From: Nemophila menziesii
Lineage: Eukaryota; Streptophyta; Magnoliopsida; Boraginales; Hydrophyllaceae
Length of the DNA: 64,000 nucleotides
NCBI GenBank assembly: GCA_029959085.1
Contig: JARWIR010000027.1
Location: 8,184,001 to 8,248,000 of the forward strand
Direction of reading: 5' to 3'
Position 1 is the stretch's first letter. Each line of letters opens with the position of its first letter. Below are positions 11,585 through 22,000 of this stretch, piece after piece. The translations under genes and the position numbers were made by a program. Below the pieces are notes generated by a model. The model ran no database searches, was not told the DNA's origin, and saw only the letters and a list, made by a program, of their open reading frames with translations.

Positions 11585-14005
11585 ATGGATCTATCATCAG
11601 ATGGAGTCTTTAGACTAGGGTTAGGGTTCTATCAATTAGATTTGGGGAAGCGGAAATTGTTTCAGGAAAAACAAATGATTAAGGAGGAAGGTAAGATTAA
11701 TGGAAGTAATGTAAAGATCGAAGCTAATAATGAGATCTCAAGTCACGATATGAGGCGGTCGTTTGAGCTTTCCGATACTCAACTCTCCACTGACAAACCC
11801 TTAGCGTGTCTTAATGGTAATCTAACCTATTATTTCTTTTTTGTTTGGTGTGGACTTCTTTCCGTGCAGAAATTAAATAGGACAGGTGGCCAAGCCTTAT
11901 GGAGGAGTCGAAGAGATGGCTGCAAAGTGAGTAGGTTAAGAAGACATAAGGAAGAAGCCAAACAAAGCCTCTGCGAAGCGGAAGTTCCAAGACAAATTAT
12001 TACTAAGTGTAATAATGAAGCTGATGGGATTAAGAACAAAGGTAAAGAGAAAACCCTTTCCAATTATCGAGATAATCCAGTCTCTTCCATCCTCAGCACG
12101 CGTAGACTCAAGATTATTACTGATGAAGCTGTGTTTCGAGGTGTATATATAACATCTTGTTGTAGCAGGTTCATTACTTACCGTTCTTCAATTTTTCCCT
12201 CATTTTCTCAGCACAGCTTTATTCTCCCTATTTCTTCCATTCACATCTTTTTCCCAACATTCTCTTGTCCTTCTTGTTTTTCTACTGTGTGTACTGCTTC
12301 CCTCTTTTCAGTAAGTGCAGGTGTTACAATGGCTTCCCGAGAACATCACGCCTTACCTATAATACCACTCAACGATCACAAGGCTCGAAAGTTAGGAGTT
12401 ATTAACATTGGCTCAAAAGCTCGTTTATCTGAGAGCATGAAAGAAGAAAAGACTATCCTTATCAAAGCCATAGGAGTATCACCTATCTATGCTGTCCAGA
12501 TCAGAAATTATATTGAAGATAGGTGGGGTATTCAAGGGCACTATAGACTTACAGATGTGAAAAATAATATGTTCAAGCTGGAGATTTTCAATGATAAGGA
12601 GTTCAAAAGGGTTTGGGAAATGAGACCTGGTCTCTATCAAAAACTTCATCTGAGCATGACCATGTGGCCTCTGGTGGTGGATTTCAACGATTTGAACACG
12701 GATTACTCTTCAATCTGGGTTCAAGTCAGAGGATTGGCGTTTAAACAGAATAATCTTGAGACAGTTAAGGCACTTGAGGTATGCTTCATTAGAATAGAAG
12801 CTGTTGATTTACCTACTACTCAAAACTGTGACGTGAAGGTTTTAAGATTCAGAGCAAGGTTCAATACTAAACAACCATTACCTCCTGGGGCCTACTTATA
12901 TCAAGAAGAAGGAGCGGCATGGGTCCTTTTTCAATATGAAAACACAGGACTGTTATGCTTTAGGTGTGGTAGAATTGGTCACCAATATGGGGAATGTCCA
13001 ATCAAAGTCATTAAACAATTTGAAGACATTGATGAGCGTAGAAAGGCATCCTGGAGCATAGACAACGTTGCAAAATTCCCACCCTTTAATCCTATTTACG
13101 GGTTGCATATTAAAGCTAATGGTGAATTTACTAATTTTATTTATGGTGAAAAATCTATTAAGAGTGCAGGTCCAAGTATAAGGAGCGGTAACCCCGTTCG
13201 TGGCATACAAATTCGAGAAGAAGACGAGGACAGTCTTAGCAAATTCAACTACACCAAAAGAGGTTATACAAGTAAGGCAAACACTCAAGGACAAAATGAC
13301 GAGGAGAGAGAGAAAGAAAACCAGGACTGGGAAAACTGGAACAAGCAGATGCATGATATCCGTAATGAACTGCATGAGTCAACACTAAAGATGGAAGCTT
13401 TTAAAAGAACTCATGGAATAACACAAGAAGGAGACGAGAGCAACGAAGGCGATATTCGTGCAGCACTAATGGCTTTCGAAGAAGAGATGAGAAAGATTAA
13501 GGGCAAATATGTAACGAACCATAGCAGCACTTCAGAGCAGAACATGGACACCTCATCTAATACCCAACATAATATCAAAAGAAGAAGAGATGGTAAGGGA
13601 ATGCGAATTGAATCTGGAACTGGAGAAGTAAGCTCTAAGGTTACTGGAAATTTTAAAAAACTCAGAGTTGTCGACCCTATTGAAAACTTTGTTAACAATA
13701 ACCAATTCAGTTTATTGGAAGATGAAAAAGAAGTTAATGAGGAGAATAAAATGACCAGGGGTAAAGGAAAGGATCTAGACAATATGTCTAAACTCATTGA
13801 CGAATATGATTCGCAGTTTGAACCAGAAGAAGAGGAGGATGGGAATTTCGAGAGTAGCGAGAATTACTTTGAAAAGGACTATGAAGGTGGAGGTGAAGAT
13901 CATGACATGAATTTCCAGTATGAAGATGCTTTGGAGGAGGAAGAGGACGTGTTTGAGAAGAAGAAAGGAGGCGGCAACTCCAAGAAAGCCGCAAAAGTCA
14001 AATGA
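11585..14005 (+). CDS. LINE A ORF1, nucleic-acid-binding gag-like protein
   Basis: The frame is open from before 11585 to the stop at 14003-14005. Two ATG starts are plausible: 11585 (MDLSSDG, 806 codons) and 12329 (MASREHH, 558 codons). The second gives the usual plant L1 ORF1 size and puts the DUF4283-like domain (about 12440-12690) near the N-terminus, so I favour it. The domain is followed by a CCHC knuckle, CFRCGRIGHQYGEC, at 12956-12997. Then come a charged region and a strongly acidic tail (EPEEEED, ALEEEEDVFE) ending in Lys-rich GGNSKKAAKVK. Known role of the family: binding the LINE RNA to form the RNP. The stop overlaps the ORF2 start. The 248 extra in-frame codons upstream have no recognised domain. 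Confidence 0.85.
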   Translation: MDLSSDGVFRLGLGFYQLDLGKRKLFQEKQMIKEEGKINGSNVKIEANNEISSHDMRRSFELSDTQLSTDKPLACLNGNLTYYFFFVWCGLLSVQKLNRTGGQALWRSRRDGCKVSRLRRHKEEAKQSLCEAEVPRQIITKCNNEADGIKNKGKEKTLSNYRDNPVSSILSTRRLKIITDEAVFRGVYITSCCSRFITYRSSIFPSFSQHSFILPISSIHIFFPTFSCPSCFSTVCTASLFSVSAGVTMASREHHALPIIPLNDHKARKLGVINIGSKARLSESMKEEKTILIKAIGVSPIYAVQIRNYIEDRWGIQGHYRLTDVKNNMFKLEIFNDKEFKRVWEMRPGLYQKLHLSMTMWPLVVDFNDLNTDYSSIWVQVRGLAFKQNNLETVKALEVCFIRIEAVDLPTTQNCDVKVLRFRARFNTKQPLPPGAYLYQEEGAAWVLFQYENTGLLCFRCGRIGHQYGECPIKVIKQFEDIDERRKASWSIDNVAKFPPFNPIYGLHIKANGEFTNFIYGEKSIKSAGPSIRSGNPVRGIQIREEDEDSLSKFNYTKRGYTSKANTQGQNDEEREKENQDWENWNKQMHDIRNELHESTLKMEAFKRTHGITQEGDESNEGDIRAALMAFEEEMRKIKGKYVTNHSSTSEQNMDTSSNTQHNIKRRRDGKGMRIESGTGEVSSKVTGNFKKLRVVDPIENFVNNNQFSLLEDEKEVNEENKMTRGKGKDLDNMSKLIDEYDSQFEPEEEEDGNFESSENYFEKDYEGGGEDHDMNFQYEDALEEEEDVFEKKKGGGNSKKAAKVK

Positions 14006-17000
14006 CGACCCTTTTTTGGAATGTTCAGGGTCTTCGAGCGCCCTTAACATTATCTAAAGCAAGCTCGATGGTGGCTCAATTCAGACCTAGTGTGGTAGCT
14101 TTTTGTGAAACGATGCTGAGAGAGGTGGACTCTCAGGGGGTATTGGCGCGTCTTGGTTTCGATAACTCCTTTTTTGTTGAACCCTCCGGAAATGCTTTCC
14201 ATTCGGGGGGTTTCTTGATTTTGTGGCACTCGAACGTGCAGTTGCAAGTTATTTCTAGTTGTAGTTCTTTCGTTATTGTCTTAATTAATGAACTTTCTTT
14301 TGCGTATTATATTGTGTTCATTCATGCTCCTAATGACTTTAAATTGAGACTTGAAACTTGGAATGAAATCACAAAATGGAATGAAGGGAATAAATTACCG
14401 TGGATTATGATGGGTGATTTCAATGAGATTCTCAATATCACCGAGAAACAAAGCAAAAACCAGGCGAATATTGATCACATTAATGCATTTATTAACTTCA
14501 CTAATTGTAATTCTTTAGCTGAAATTGATTCTAATGGTTGTTTCTTTACGTGGTCAAACAGGATTGAAGGAGAGAAGAATGTCAAAACAAGAATAGATCG
14601 GGGACTTGCTACCTATGAGTGGATGGAAAGATACCCAAGATCTCTAATCCATATTCCACCGGCTATTGGGTCGGATCACTCACCCTTAATCCTTCACTTT
14701 GATATTAATATGAAAATTGGAAAAAAACATTTTAAATTTGAAACTAGGTGGCTAGATAATGATAATTGTAAAAAAATCATTGAGGACAATTGGAAAATTC
14801 CCCATGATATGGTCCCTATACCTAATTATATTAAAAAAAGGGAGTATACTAAGAAAAAACTTAGTAAATGGAGCTCAGAAAATTTTAAAAATCATGAGAA
14901 AACGATCAAAAAGTTACAGGACAAACTTATAGAACTCAACCGTGCTAATAATAATAATGATACTACTAGAGAAGAACATGAAATTAAGGATAGGATCAAA
15001 AAAGAATACGATAAAGAGGAAAAATATTGGAGTGATAGAGTTAGACAAAACTGGCTCATATATGGAGATAAAAATACTAAATTTTTTCATTTAGCGACTA
15101 TAAAAAGAAGGAAATTAAATAGAATTACCAGAATAAAAAATAATGAAGGAACTTGGACTGAGGATTCGGAAAACATTAAAACTTGCTTTAAAGAATACTA
15201 TAAAGAGCTCTTTAAAGATAACGAATGCAATGATGACTTAACTCATAAAGCTCTCGATTTTATTAAACCCCGAGTTACAGACAATATGAATGTGGAATTA
15301 ACAAAAAAACCTAGTGTTGATGAAATAGAAAAGGCGATTAGCGAATTATCAGCATCTAAAGCACCCGGACCCGACGGATTAAATGGAAAATTTTATAAAG
15401 AATTCTGGGATATAATTAGAGATGATGTGATACAGGTTATCATGGACTTCTTCGAAAATAACTGCTCAGTTGAAACAATTAATGATACTTTAATAACACT
15501 TATTCCGAAGGGCACGATACAAGAAGAGTTAGGGGACTTTAGACCTATTTCATGTGTGAATTTCATTTACAAAATTATAACAAAAATTCTATCTAACCGA
15601 CTTAGAGATATCATGAATGAAATAATATCGCCTACACAGTCAGCTTTCATCAAAGGGCGCTCTATACAAGATAACATCATCATTGCTCAAGAAATTTCCT
15701 TCTTTATGAGTAGGAAAAGGAAAAAGGACAAATATTTAGCTGCTATCAAAATAGACATGGCTAAGGCTTATGATCAGGTTAGATGGTCTTTTATTTTAAA
15801 AGTTCTTAATAAATTAGGTTTTTGTGATACATGGATAAAGTGGATAGAAAACTGTATTACATCTACTTCATTATATATCAACATCAATGGGGAGAGACTC
15901 GAAAGTTTCAAACCTAATAGAGGGCTGAGACAAGGTGACCCGTTATCTCCCTTCCTCTTTTCAATTATGACTGAATCTCTCATCTGTTTGATTGACCATT
16001 ATATTGATAATAATTTGATTAACGGGATTAAGATCAATAGGAACTGTCCGACGATTTCTCACCTTTTATTTGCAGATGATTCCCTATTTTTTATAGATAT
16101 AGAAAAGACAGACATAGCTAAATTTAATGAGTGTTTGGACATCTACTGCAATATTTCCGGACAGAGAATTAACTTTCACAAATCATCAATGATTTTTAGC
16201 AAAGAAACCCCGAATGATGTTAAGAAAGGTATAACTAGTGAAATGAATATTAAAGAAACAGATGATTTGGGTTACTATCTAGGAATTCCCCTTTGTCACA
16301 AGCGATCAAAGGTTGAATCACTGGAATGGATTGCCAAGAAAGTCTTTAAGAATACAGAAGGATGGAAAGCGAAGCTTCTTTCGGAAGGAGGGAAAGAAGT
16401 ACTCATCAAAGCAATTTTACAGGCTATTCCGAACTATTATATGTCTATTTTCTCTTTCCCGATTAACTTTTGCAATAAACTTATTTCGGCCATTGCTAAT
16501 TTCTGGTGGAATTCAGGTGAAAGGAATAGGATACACTGGGTAGCTTGGGAAAAAATTACGGTGAGCAAACTTATAGGAGGACTAGGCTTTAAGGATTTCA
16601 AGAAAATGAATACGGTCTTACTTGCGGCTCAAGCTTGGAGGCTTATGCACAGCCCGGATAATTTAGCAACAAAACTTCTAAAAGGTATTTATTATAATAA
16701 TTCTAATTTTTTATGCTGTAAACTAAAACAAAGTAGGACTTGGAGCTGGGCAAGCATAATTGAAGGAAGAGACTTTATTAAAAAACACGGAATTAAAATA
16801 ATTGGAGATGGTAAAGATACTAACATTTGGAACGATAGATGGATTGACACAGATTGGGAATTAGAGAAACCTAAAAGATCTTCTATTAACATGGTTAATG
16901 AACTAATGAAGAAAGATAAAAACGAGTGGGACCTGGAAATCTTAGATAGTCTCTTCCCAGAACCGATTATCCACCTCATCAAAAGAACAAAGATTGGAGA

Positions 17001-18132
17001 ACTTTGTTCTAAAGATATGTTCATTTGGCCGTTTTCCAGAGATGGAAAATATGATACAAAATCAGGATACAGAGTAATGACTGAAGAACAATTAAAGAAT
17101 AAAGCAACAACAACTGATACAAAATATATAAAGGACTCAGAACTATGGAAAACTATATGGAAGTCGAACATACCAAAGAAAATAAAGATGTTCATGTGGC
17201 GAGTAGTTAATAATGCAATCCCAACTAGACAGAATCTATATAATAGGAAGTGTTCGGATGCAACCAACTGTTTATGGTGTAACCATGATAAAGAAGACAT
17301 TGAACATCTACTCCTTCATTGTAATATGTGTAAGGATATTTGGGCAGGTTCATTCTTACAAATTAGGATACATGAAGGTAACAGAGATAGATTGGAAGAC
17401 TGGTTTCTTAAAATTATTAAATCGTTCAAAGAAGGAGGATGGGAAGAAAATATCATAAGGGATTTCTTAATGATAAACCTATGGAATATTTGGAAAGCAA
17501 AAATGAAAGCCATACATGAAGATACAGTAATTGATGGAACGGGAATAAATTATGCTTCTAAGAAACTAATGGACGAGATACATGGAATAAATTGGACCAA
17601 GACAACAAATATGGGACCAAATAGGGAATCCAATCCGAATAGCGATATAATTCAAGATTCCCAGGATCAGGAGATAACGTTATTTTGTGATGCCTCTTTC
17701 ACTAACAAAACAGAACCGACCGGAACTGCAGTTATCGGTAGACAAAGGGGACAAACCAGATCCTTTAGCAAAAGTTCCCACCTTTTTTGCCATTCAGCTT
17801 TGGAAGGAGAGGCTTTGGCAGTTTATGATGCAATAAAAATTGGAGCCCTTTTCCCGGGGAAAAGGATTTCAATAAACTCGGATAACCTTGAGATCATTCA
17901 AGGTATAAAGCAGGTGTCAGCAGCGCGTTGGAATATCCAACCCATACTTCAAAAAATTATCCACAAGTCCGAAGAGCTAGGGCAAATTTCCTTCAAACAT
18001 ATCAATAGGAAGCTCAACGGGGAAGCGGATAAACTTGCGAAGAAAGCTAGACATGAGGCAACACTTCTTAATCGGAATACTACTAGTATTTTCGATCTAT
18101 CTTCTTTGTTTTGTAAATTAGGTATAGGCTAA
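14002..18132 (+). CDS. LINE A ORF2, endonuclease-reverse transcriptase-RNase H
   Basis: 1376 codons, uninterrupted. The N-terminal AP-type endonuclease starts TLFWNVQGL, with GDFNE near residue 138 and SDHSP near 224. The reverse transcriptase runs from about residue 450: SKAPGPDG, DFRPISCVNFIYKI, IDMAKAYDQV, GLRQGDPLSPFLF and the catalytic FADD near 690. A zinc-binding RVT domain follows (IPKKIKMFMWRVV .. CLWCNHDKEDIEHLLLHC). The C-terminal RNase H starts at CDASF near 1231, with conserved E and D in ALEGEAL and NSDN. It would make DNA by target-primed reverse transcription in the nucleus. The start ATG lies in ATGA over the ORF1 stop, suggesting coupled or reinitiated translation. All catalytic residues I looked for are present. 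Confidence 0.95.
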   Translation: MTTLFWNVQGLRAPLTLSKASSMVAQFRPSVVAFCETMLREVDSQGVLARLGFDNSFFVEPSGNAFHSGGFLILWHSNVQLQVISSCSSFVIVLINELSFAYYIVFIHAPNDFKLRLETWNEITKWNEGNKLPWIMMGDFNEILNITEKQSKNQANIDHINAFINFTNCNSLAEIDSNGCFFTWSNRIEGEKNVKTRIDRGLATYEWMERYPRSLIHIPPAIGSDHSPLILHFDINMKIGKKHFKFETRWLDNDNCKKIIEDNWKIPHDMVPIPNYIKKREYTKKKLSKWSSENFKNHEKTIKKLQDKLIELNRANNNNDTTREEHEIKDRIKKEYDKEEKYWSDRVRQNWLIYGDKNTKFFHLATIKRRKLNRITRIKNNEGTWTEDSENIKTCFKEYYKELFKDNECNDDLTHKALDFIKPRVTDNMNVELTKKPSVDEIEKAISELSASKAPGPDGLNGKFYKEFWDIIRDDVIQVIMDFFENNCSVETINDTLITLIPKGTIQEELGDFRPISCVNFIYKIITKILSNRLRDIMNEIISPTQSAFIKGRSIQDNIIIAQEISFFMSRKRKKDKYLAAIKIDMAKAYDQVRWSFILKVLNKLGFCDTWIKWIENCITSTSLYININGERLESFKPNRGLRQGDPLSPFLFSIMTESLICLIDHYIDNNLINGIKINRNCPTISHLLFADDSLFFIDIEKTDIAKFNECLDIYCNISGQRINFHKSSMIFSKETPNDVKKGITSEMNIKETDDLGYYLGIPLCHKRSKVESLEWIAKKVFKNTEGWKAKLLSEGGKEVLIKAILQAIPNYYMSIFSFPINFCNKLISAIANFWWNSGERNRIHWVAWEKITVSKLIGGLGFKDFKKMNTVLLAAQAWRLMHSPDNLATKLLKGIYYNNSNFLCCKLKQSRTWSWASIIEGRDFIKKHGIKIIGDGKDTNIWNDRWIDTDWELEKPKRSSINMVNELMKKDKNEWDLEILDSLFPEPIIHLIKRTKIGELCSKDMFIWPFSRDGKYDTKSGYRVMTEEQLKNKATTTDTKYIKDSELWKTIWKSNIPKKIKMFMWRVVNNAIPTRQNLYNRKCSDATNCLWCNHDKEDIEHLLLHCNMCKDIWAGSFLQIRIHEGNRDRLEDWFLKIIKSFKEGGWEENIIRDFLMINLWNIWKAKMKAIHEDTVIDGTGINYASKKLMDEIHGINWTKTTNMGPNRESNPNSDIIQDSQDQEITLFCDASFTNKTEPTGTAVIGRQRGQTRSFSKSSHLFCHSALEGEALAVYDAIKIGALFPGKRISINSDNLEIIQGIKQVSAARWNIQPILQKIIHKSEELGQISFKHINRKLNGEADKLAKKARHEATLLNRNTTSIFDLSSLFCKLGIG

Positions 18133-18148
18133 GTTGTTTGTTTTTTTT

Positions 18149-18164
18149 GGGTGCTCTTGCACCC
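18149..18164 (+). other. 3'-UTR hairpin of LINE A
   Basis: GGGTGC-TCTT-GCACCC, a perfect 6-bp stem with a 4-base loop, 16 bases after the ORF2 stop. Exactly 11 bases (TTCTATCGTCC) separate it from the A tail. It is probably the RNA element recognised by the reverse transcriptase. Confidence 0.7.
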
Positions 18165-18183
18165 TTCTATCGTCCAAAAAAAA

Positions 18184-18199
18184 AGATGATAAAGTGAAG
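18184..18199 (+). repeat. Target-site duplication of LINE A, right copy
   Basis: Identical to 11401-11416 and directly after the A tail. F-box homology with locus 2 resumes immediately. Confidence 0.95.
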
Positions 18200-19044
18200 T
18201 GGTAATTCTTGTCACATCTGAATCTGAAGAATGTGGAGATAAATTTTTGTTCACAAAAGTGTATTAGAAGTGACAATATACATTAGAGTGGTACACACTT
18301 TGAGGAAGTAGAAAAATTGTTGAAAAAAAGGCCATTGTTGGGGAGAAGCTTCTTATCAGATCACGCGAGGAATGCTTAGGTTCAGATCAATGCATCTTAC
18401 AAAATTTAAGCCATATATTGGCTAAAATATTCTTCTCCAAGATGTAGTGATTAATTATGTAATCTCCTCTCAGTAACTTCTCCTAAGTTTTCAACATCTG
18501 ATTCGAATTTTTCGCCCATCTGGAACTTGGATATGCGCCGTTGAGACAAATATGTTAAACTTTTTAATAACCATCTTAAATTTTCTATGCTTGCTTAAAG
18601 TTTTGTGTGTCTTACTCCTAGGGGTGAAAAATTGTAATATAAATGACAAACAAAGTTATTTTTTCAAGTTATGCTAGGGAATGGAACAAAATTATTCGAT
18701 TAAAATATATCAAACGGACACACATTACACATACTATAATTCTTTCCATGTTGTTTAAGTTGAACCAAAACATACACTTTACGTTTTATCAAATAGTGTT
18801 GCTGACATGTCTCATTGCTTGATTACTTTTTCATTCAAGAGCTGGAGCATAAACAAAATAAACATAAAGCTTATTATTAGCTCAAGTTACTGAAACTAAT
18901 TAAGCTATGTTGCAGCAACACCATCAATCTCGTACACATAAATACCCTTGACCATTTTCATATTTTTTTTCTTCTGAAGTTACTCTATTTGCACTAGAAA
19001 TAAGATCTTGCAAATTCACATAAGATAAAGCAATATATATAATG

Positions 19045-19052
19045 TCTGAAAC
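19045..19052 (+). repeat. 8-bp hAT target-site duplication, left
   Basis: TCTGAAAC; the right partner is TGTGAAAC at 22366-22373. Eight bases is the hAT norm. Confidence 0.85.
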
Positions 19053-22000
19053 CATGGCGGGCCAGGGCCCAAGGCAACCAAGGAGTTCGCCTTGGGCCCT
19101 AAATATTTGAGGGTCCCAAAAAAATATAGTATATATATATATTATTTAAATATAGTTTGCAATTCTTACAATGTTAACACAAAATTAAAGGATAGTTTAG
19201 TGGTAAGGTGAATTATATCTTATACTTGAGTCAAGTGTACAAAACTAGGTATGTGCTTTTTATTTTGGCTTTGTATCTTATACTTTAGTCAAGTTTTCGA
19301 AACTAGGCATGTGCGAGAAAAAAAACATACATATACACGTAAGTTTTTTTAATTTTTATGTTTAAATACTTAAGTAAATATATTTAATTTTTTATAGAAT
19401 TCTTAATTTTTATTTTTATATAATCAAGTAAATATATTTAATTCTCTTATATAATTTAAGATTAAATTATATTATTTTTATGTATATGTCAAAGGTTTAA
19501 TATAATCTACCAGAAAATATAAAACGATTTTGAAAACACAATTCAAAAAGAAGAATTATTAGGAGGAATGTTGTCAAAAAATCTAGGTTTAATTGTTCTA
19601 CAATTACTTTATCAATTATCATGATTCGTAAGCAAGAATCTGGTCATTCTAAAAAGTTATAAATGAAAAAGGTAAATGAATTTATTAGTTCTCAAAAAAG
19701 AGTTTCTCACAAATTTCTTAAACCTAAAGAGACGAAGAATTCAAATATAGAAAATATTAATAAAGATATTGATGATATGTATGTTGATAGAGATAACGAA
19801 TATGTGAATGTTGATATGCAAATTGAATAGATAAAAGATGTCGGATAGTTGATACTATGAATTTTGATGATCATCAAGAAGGCTAGAATATGAATGTTAA
19901 TGTGACACTTGATGATGCCATTTATGATCCGGGAAATTAGAAAAAAAATTGATCAACCATTACGAGATTTATTAGTCGAAAAAGGTCCTATAAGGATCAC
20001 TCGAGATAAGGATTATAATTTTACAAAAGATGGCAAAGGTCAAAAGTTCTCTTCATCAAATTATGTTCGGATTTTGCACAATGGAGAAAATCAAGATAGG
20101 AATTGGCTTGTGTATTCAAAAGCGGAAAATAAGGTCTTTTGTTTTTTTTGCAACTTATTCAAACAAAATCATATTACAGCCTCTTTAGCAGAACAAGGAG
20201 TTGATGATTGGAATAATCTTAGTGCTAAACTAGGGGAACATGAAATTGGGGCTACACATATTACGAATTTGAGTGCCTTTATTGAGGTACGAACAAGATT
20301 GAAAAAGAACACAACAATTGATCAAAGTGTGCAAGATCGAATCAACAAAGAAAAAAACATTGGAAGCAAGTATTAGTGAGAATTGTTTCTGTTGTCAAAC
20401 AACTTACTAGTGATAATTTATATTTTCGTGGGACAAATGAAAAAAAATTTGATTGTAATAATGGATTATTTTTACAAATTGGTTGAAAGGATTGCAGAGT
20501 GTTATCCTGTAATGAAAGAACATCTTCGTCGTATTCAAAATAAAGAAACTCATATTCATTACCTTAGTCATAAAATTCAGAATGCATTGATACTCACATT
20601 AGCAGGCGAGATCAAAGGTGAAATTCTGCGAAAAATCAAAAAAGCTAGGTACTTTTCAGTCTTACTTTATTGTACTCCCGATATAAGTGGTCTCGAACAA
20701 ATGTATCTTATTATACGATGTGTGGATGTGTTTACTACACCCATAAACGTTGAAGAATTCTTTATTGAATTTTTAATAGTGAACAATACTACGGGATTAA
20801 GACTTTTAAATAAATTGAAAGATACATTGAAAATTCTAGAACTTGATATTCAAGATATAAGAGGACAGGGATATGACAATGGATCTAATATGAAAGAAAA
20901 AAAATAAAGGGGTTCAACAAAGAGAATTAGAAGTCAATTCCAGAGGGTTTTATACTCCATATAGTCATACCTTACACTTTGTGATATGGCAAAATCTTGT
21001 TCTAAAGCATCAAGTTTTTTTGGGGTGCTTCAACGAATATATACTTTATTCTCCTCTTCTCCTCAACGTTTGGGAAGTTTATAAAAAGCCTGTAAAGGCT
21101 TATACATCAAAACCGTTATCACACACATGTTAGGAAAGTCATGTTGAAGCAGTGAAAGCCAATAGATATCAATGTGAAGAGATTAGAGATGCATTAGCAG
21201 ATTTGGAAAATACTACTAAGGATTCCATGGCTCAAAGTGAGGCAAAGAATTTGGTAACTAATTAGGTGAAAATTTTGAATTCTTAATTAATTTATGTAGT
21301 TGGTTTAACATGTTACATATTGTTAATGGTGTTAGCAAATTACTTTAAAATGAAGACATGCAAATAGATGTTGCTCTTACTCGATTGGACGAACTTATCA
21401 AGTTCTTTGAAAATTTTAGAGAAAATGGATTTGTTTCAACCATGGTTGATACTAAAGTAATTGTAGAGTCTCTTGATGTTGAACCAATATTTCATAAGAA
21501 AAAGTTAGAAGAAAAAGTTCGAAGAAAAAGAAATTTTGATGAAGATGTCAACGATGAACAATCTATGTCACAATCGCCTGAATAATCATTCAGGATCAAT
21601 TACTTCTTACTATTGTTGACCAAGATCTTTTATCTCTTAAGGTACGATTTTCATAATTTCAGGAATATGAAGGAAAATTTGGATTTTTGTTTTTATGTGA
21701 AAAGACTTATTTGTGCCACTGAAGAAGAATTGAAAAACTTTTACTTGAAACTTGAAAGTAATTTGGAACAAGACATGAAATTAGTTATTAACGGAAATGA
21801 GTTGTTGTTAGAACTAAAGGTGTCGAAACTAGTTTTACCATATGACAAAAGAAATGCATTTCAAGTGCTTGATTTTATCAGTTCTTGCTCAATAGAAGTA
21901 ATTTTCCTAACGCTTGGATTGCTTATAGAGTTTTCTTAACAATACCCATTACCGTTGTATCTACGAAAGAAGTTTTTCAAAATTGAAATTAATTAAGAAT

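Larger units (their letters stand above)
11417..18183 (+). mobile_element. Full-length L1-type plant LINE A, both ORFs open
   Basis: About 6.77 kb bounded by a perfect 16-bp target-site duplication. The order is a 5' UTR rich in TCTC, ORF1 (DUF4283-like plus CCHC knuckle), ORF2 (endonuclease, reverse transcriptase, zinc-binding RVT domain, RNase H), a very short 3' UTR with a hairpin, and an A tail of 8-9. ORF1 and ORF2 overlap by ATGA. No stop or frameshift interrupts either ORF, and all catalytic motifs I can check are present. The insertion is therefore young and may be competent. It sits in the last exon of an already dead F-box relic, in the same orientation. Confidence 0.95.
10895..18446 (+). 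pseudogene. F-box/LRR (FBD-like) pseudogene 3' end, locus 1, split by LINE A
   Basis: The exon pieces are about 10895-11009 (CGNDHNKCLTGAQNFLRYMS, then VKTLIIGTWLLQ), 11100-11266 and 11339-11416. After the LINE the gene continues at 18200-18446. Introns 11010-11099 and 11267-11338 have GT..AG ends and match the introns of the paralogue at 57.5-57.9 kb. The readable text (LLEFESKTCPEL, SILQASPHLDTLIMEFDY) is typical of the LRR end and FBD region of plant F-box proteins, which act as SCF ubiquitin-ligase adaptors. An extra A in a run near 11153 shifts the frame, upstream LRRs and the F-box are missing, and the LINE interrupts the last exon. It cannot make the usual protein. Confidence 0.75.

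Noticed and set aside
11817..11869. Possible intron in LINE A ORF1
   Set aside because: GT..AG ends but only 53 bases, shorter than typical plant introns, and the frame is open through it.
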